A stretch of DNA of 64,000 bases from Brachypodius melanocephalos. Taxonomy: Eukaryota; Chordata; Aves; Passeriformes; Pycnonotidae. The stretch lies in NCBI GenBank assembly GCA_013398615.1, contig VZSR01003807.1, positions 6,638,935 to 6,702,934 of the forward strand, in the 5' to 3' direction. Positions 63,601 through 64,000 of the stretch are shown piece by piece. The first letter of the stretch is position 1, and each line of letters begins with the position of its first letter. The position numbers and the translations under genes were made by a program. The notes beneath the pieces were generated by a model, which had not been told where the DNA came from, ran no database searches, and saw only the letters and a list, made by a program, of their open reading frames with translations.

Positions 63601-64000
63601 GTTCCCCCTTAGTGATTTCTATGTTCTGTGTTTTTTCATGAGAGGACCAGAGCTGAAAAGCTGTAACAACATAACATAAGCTGCATATTTCAGGGCTCAT
63701 AAACATGGAGGGCTGGTGGGGTCTGACCCCCATTTCAGCCACTTTCACAATGGAAACAGCAGGAATACAAATGGGAAAAGGTTTTGAAAAAAACTTTCTA
63801 TCAGACAAACTTGTGTCAGCATATTGGTAACTAACTCTGATGACATTTCTTTATTACAATAAACTCATTTTGAATAAAGTTTATTTCAGGATCCTTTTTA
63901 AGAAGGCATCTGAAGCAGGAAAGAAACTGGTCATACTGGGAAAAGTTTTATAATAGACATACATTTTTAAAATGTGAATTTTACAACCATTTTAAAAAGC
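54686..64000 (-). other. SASH1: SASH1 intron before exon 3 (partial, runs off right edge)
   Basis: The acceptor TGTATTTTAG is at 54686; the donor lies beyond the window. I searched for the expected preceding exon (segment with [20 protein letters not shown] in human) and did not find it. The sequence is AT-rich with no CpG island and no recognised repeat beyond short A/T runs. Frames here, for example 58075-58443, are not protein-like. Confidence 0.82.

Noticed and set aside
54686..64000. Searched for the preceding SASH1 exon and a promoter or first exon.
   Set aside because: No matching peptide and no CpG island were found; the 5' end lies beyond the right edge.

Overview
The window is vertebrate nuclear DNA, most likely from a bird. 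A truncated CR1 LINE (the characteristic sauropsid retroposon) is present, there are no SINEs of mammalian type, and exons are short with GT-AG introns. No prokaryotic, viral or RNA genes were seen.

The whole window lies inside one gene on the minus strand: SASH1 (SAM and SH3 domain-containing protein 1), a scaffold/adaptor of the SLY family. I recognise 15 consecutive internal coding exons between 54685 and 5485, totalling 1921 coding bases (640 codons plus 1 base). Exon boundaries carry AG/GT signals and all reading phases join without a break. They encode, in order, the N-terminal region (KPDASPTSLQLRSQIE onward), a basic/aromatic segment, a helical segment, the serine-rich SLY region, the SH3 domain, a basic NLS-like stretch, the first SAM domain and the post-SAM motif [15 protein letters not shown]. 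The start codon and first exons lie beyond the right edge. The large proline-rich exon, the second SAM domain and the 3' UTR lie beyond the left edge. If the gene has the 20-exon layout I recall for human SASH1, these are exons 3-17; I use those numbers.

Layout, in transcription order from right to left: upstream intron (64000-54686); exons 3-4 separated by only 125 bp; an 11.2-kb intron; exons 5-8 (43214-38768); a 14-kb intron with a small CpG-rich patch near 28.5 kb and a possible alternative first exon near 25.85 kb; exons 9-10; then exons 11-17 at 0.7-2.5 kb spacing after a 4-kb intron; and a final intron running off the left edge.

The most interesting signals are sequences that look like unlisted SASH1 coding exons. 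The reading frame of exon 10 stays open for 177 codons past its normal splice donor and contains a second good donor (GTGAGT) in the same phase, predicting a 163-residue in-frame insert. A phase-matched 105-bp candidate cassette exon (35 codons) lies between exons 5 and 6, and a weaker 276-bp candidate lies between exons 4 and 5. Other points are a non-consensus donor on the SH3 exon followed by a CU repeat, an intronic CpG-rich patch beside an RFX-like X-box, a G-quadruplex motif and some tandem repeats. All of this is read by eye; no alignment or expression data were available. Comparisons with human SASH1, SASH3 and SAMSN1 rest on remembered sequences.
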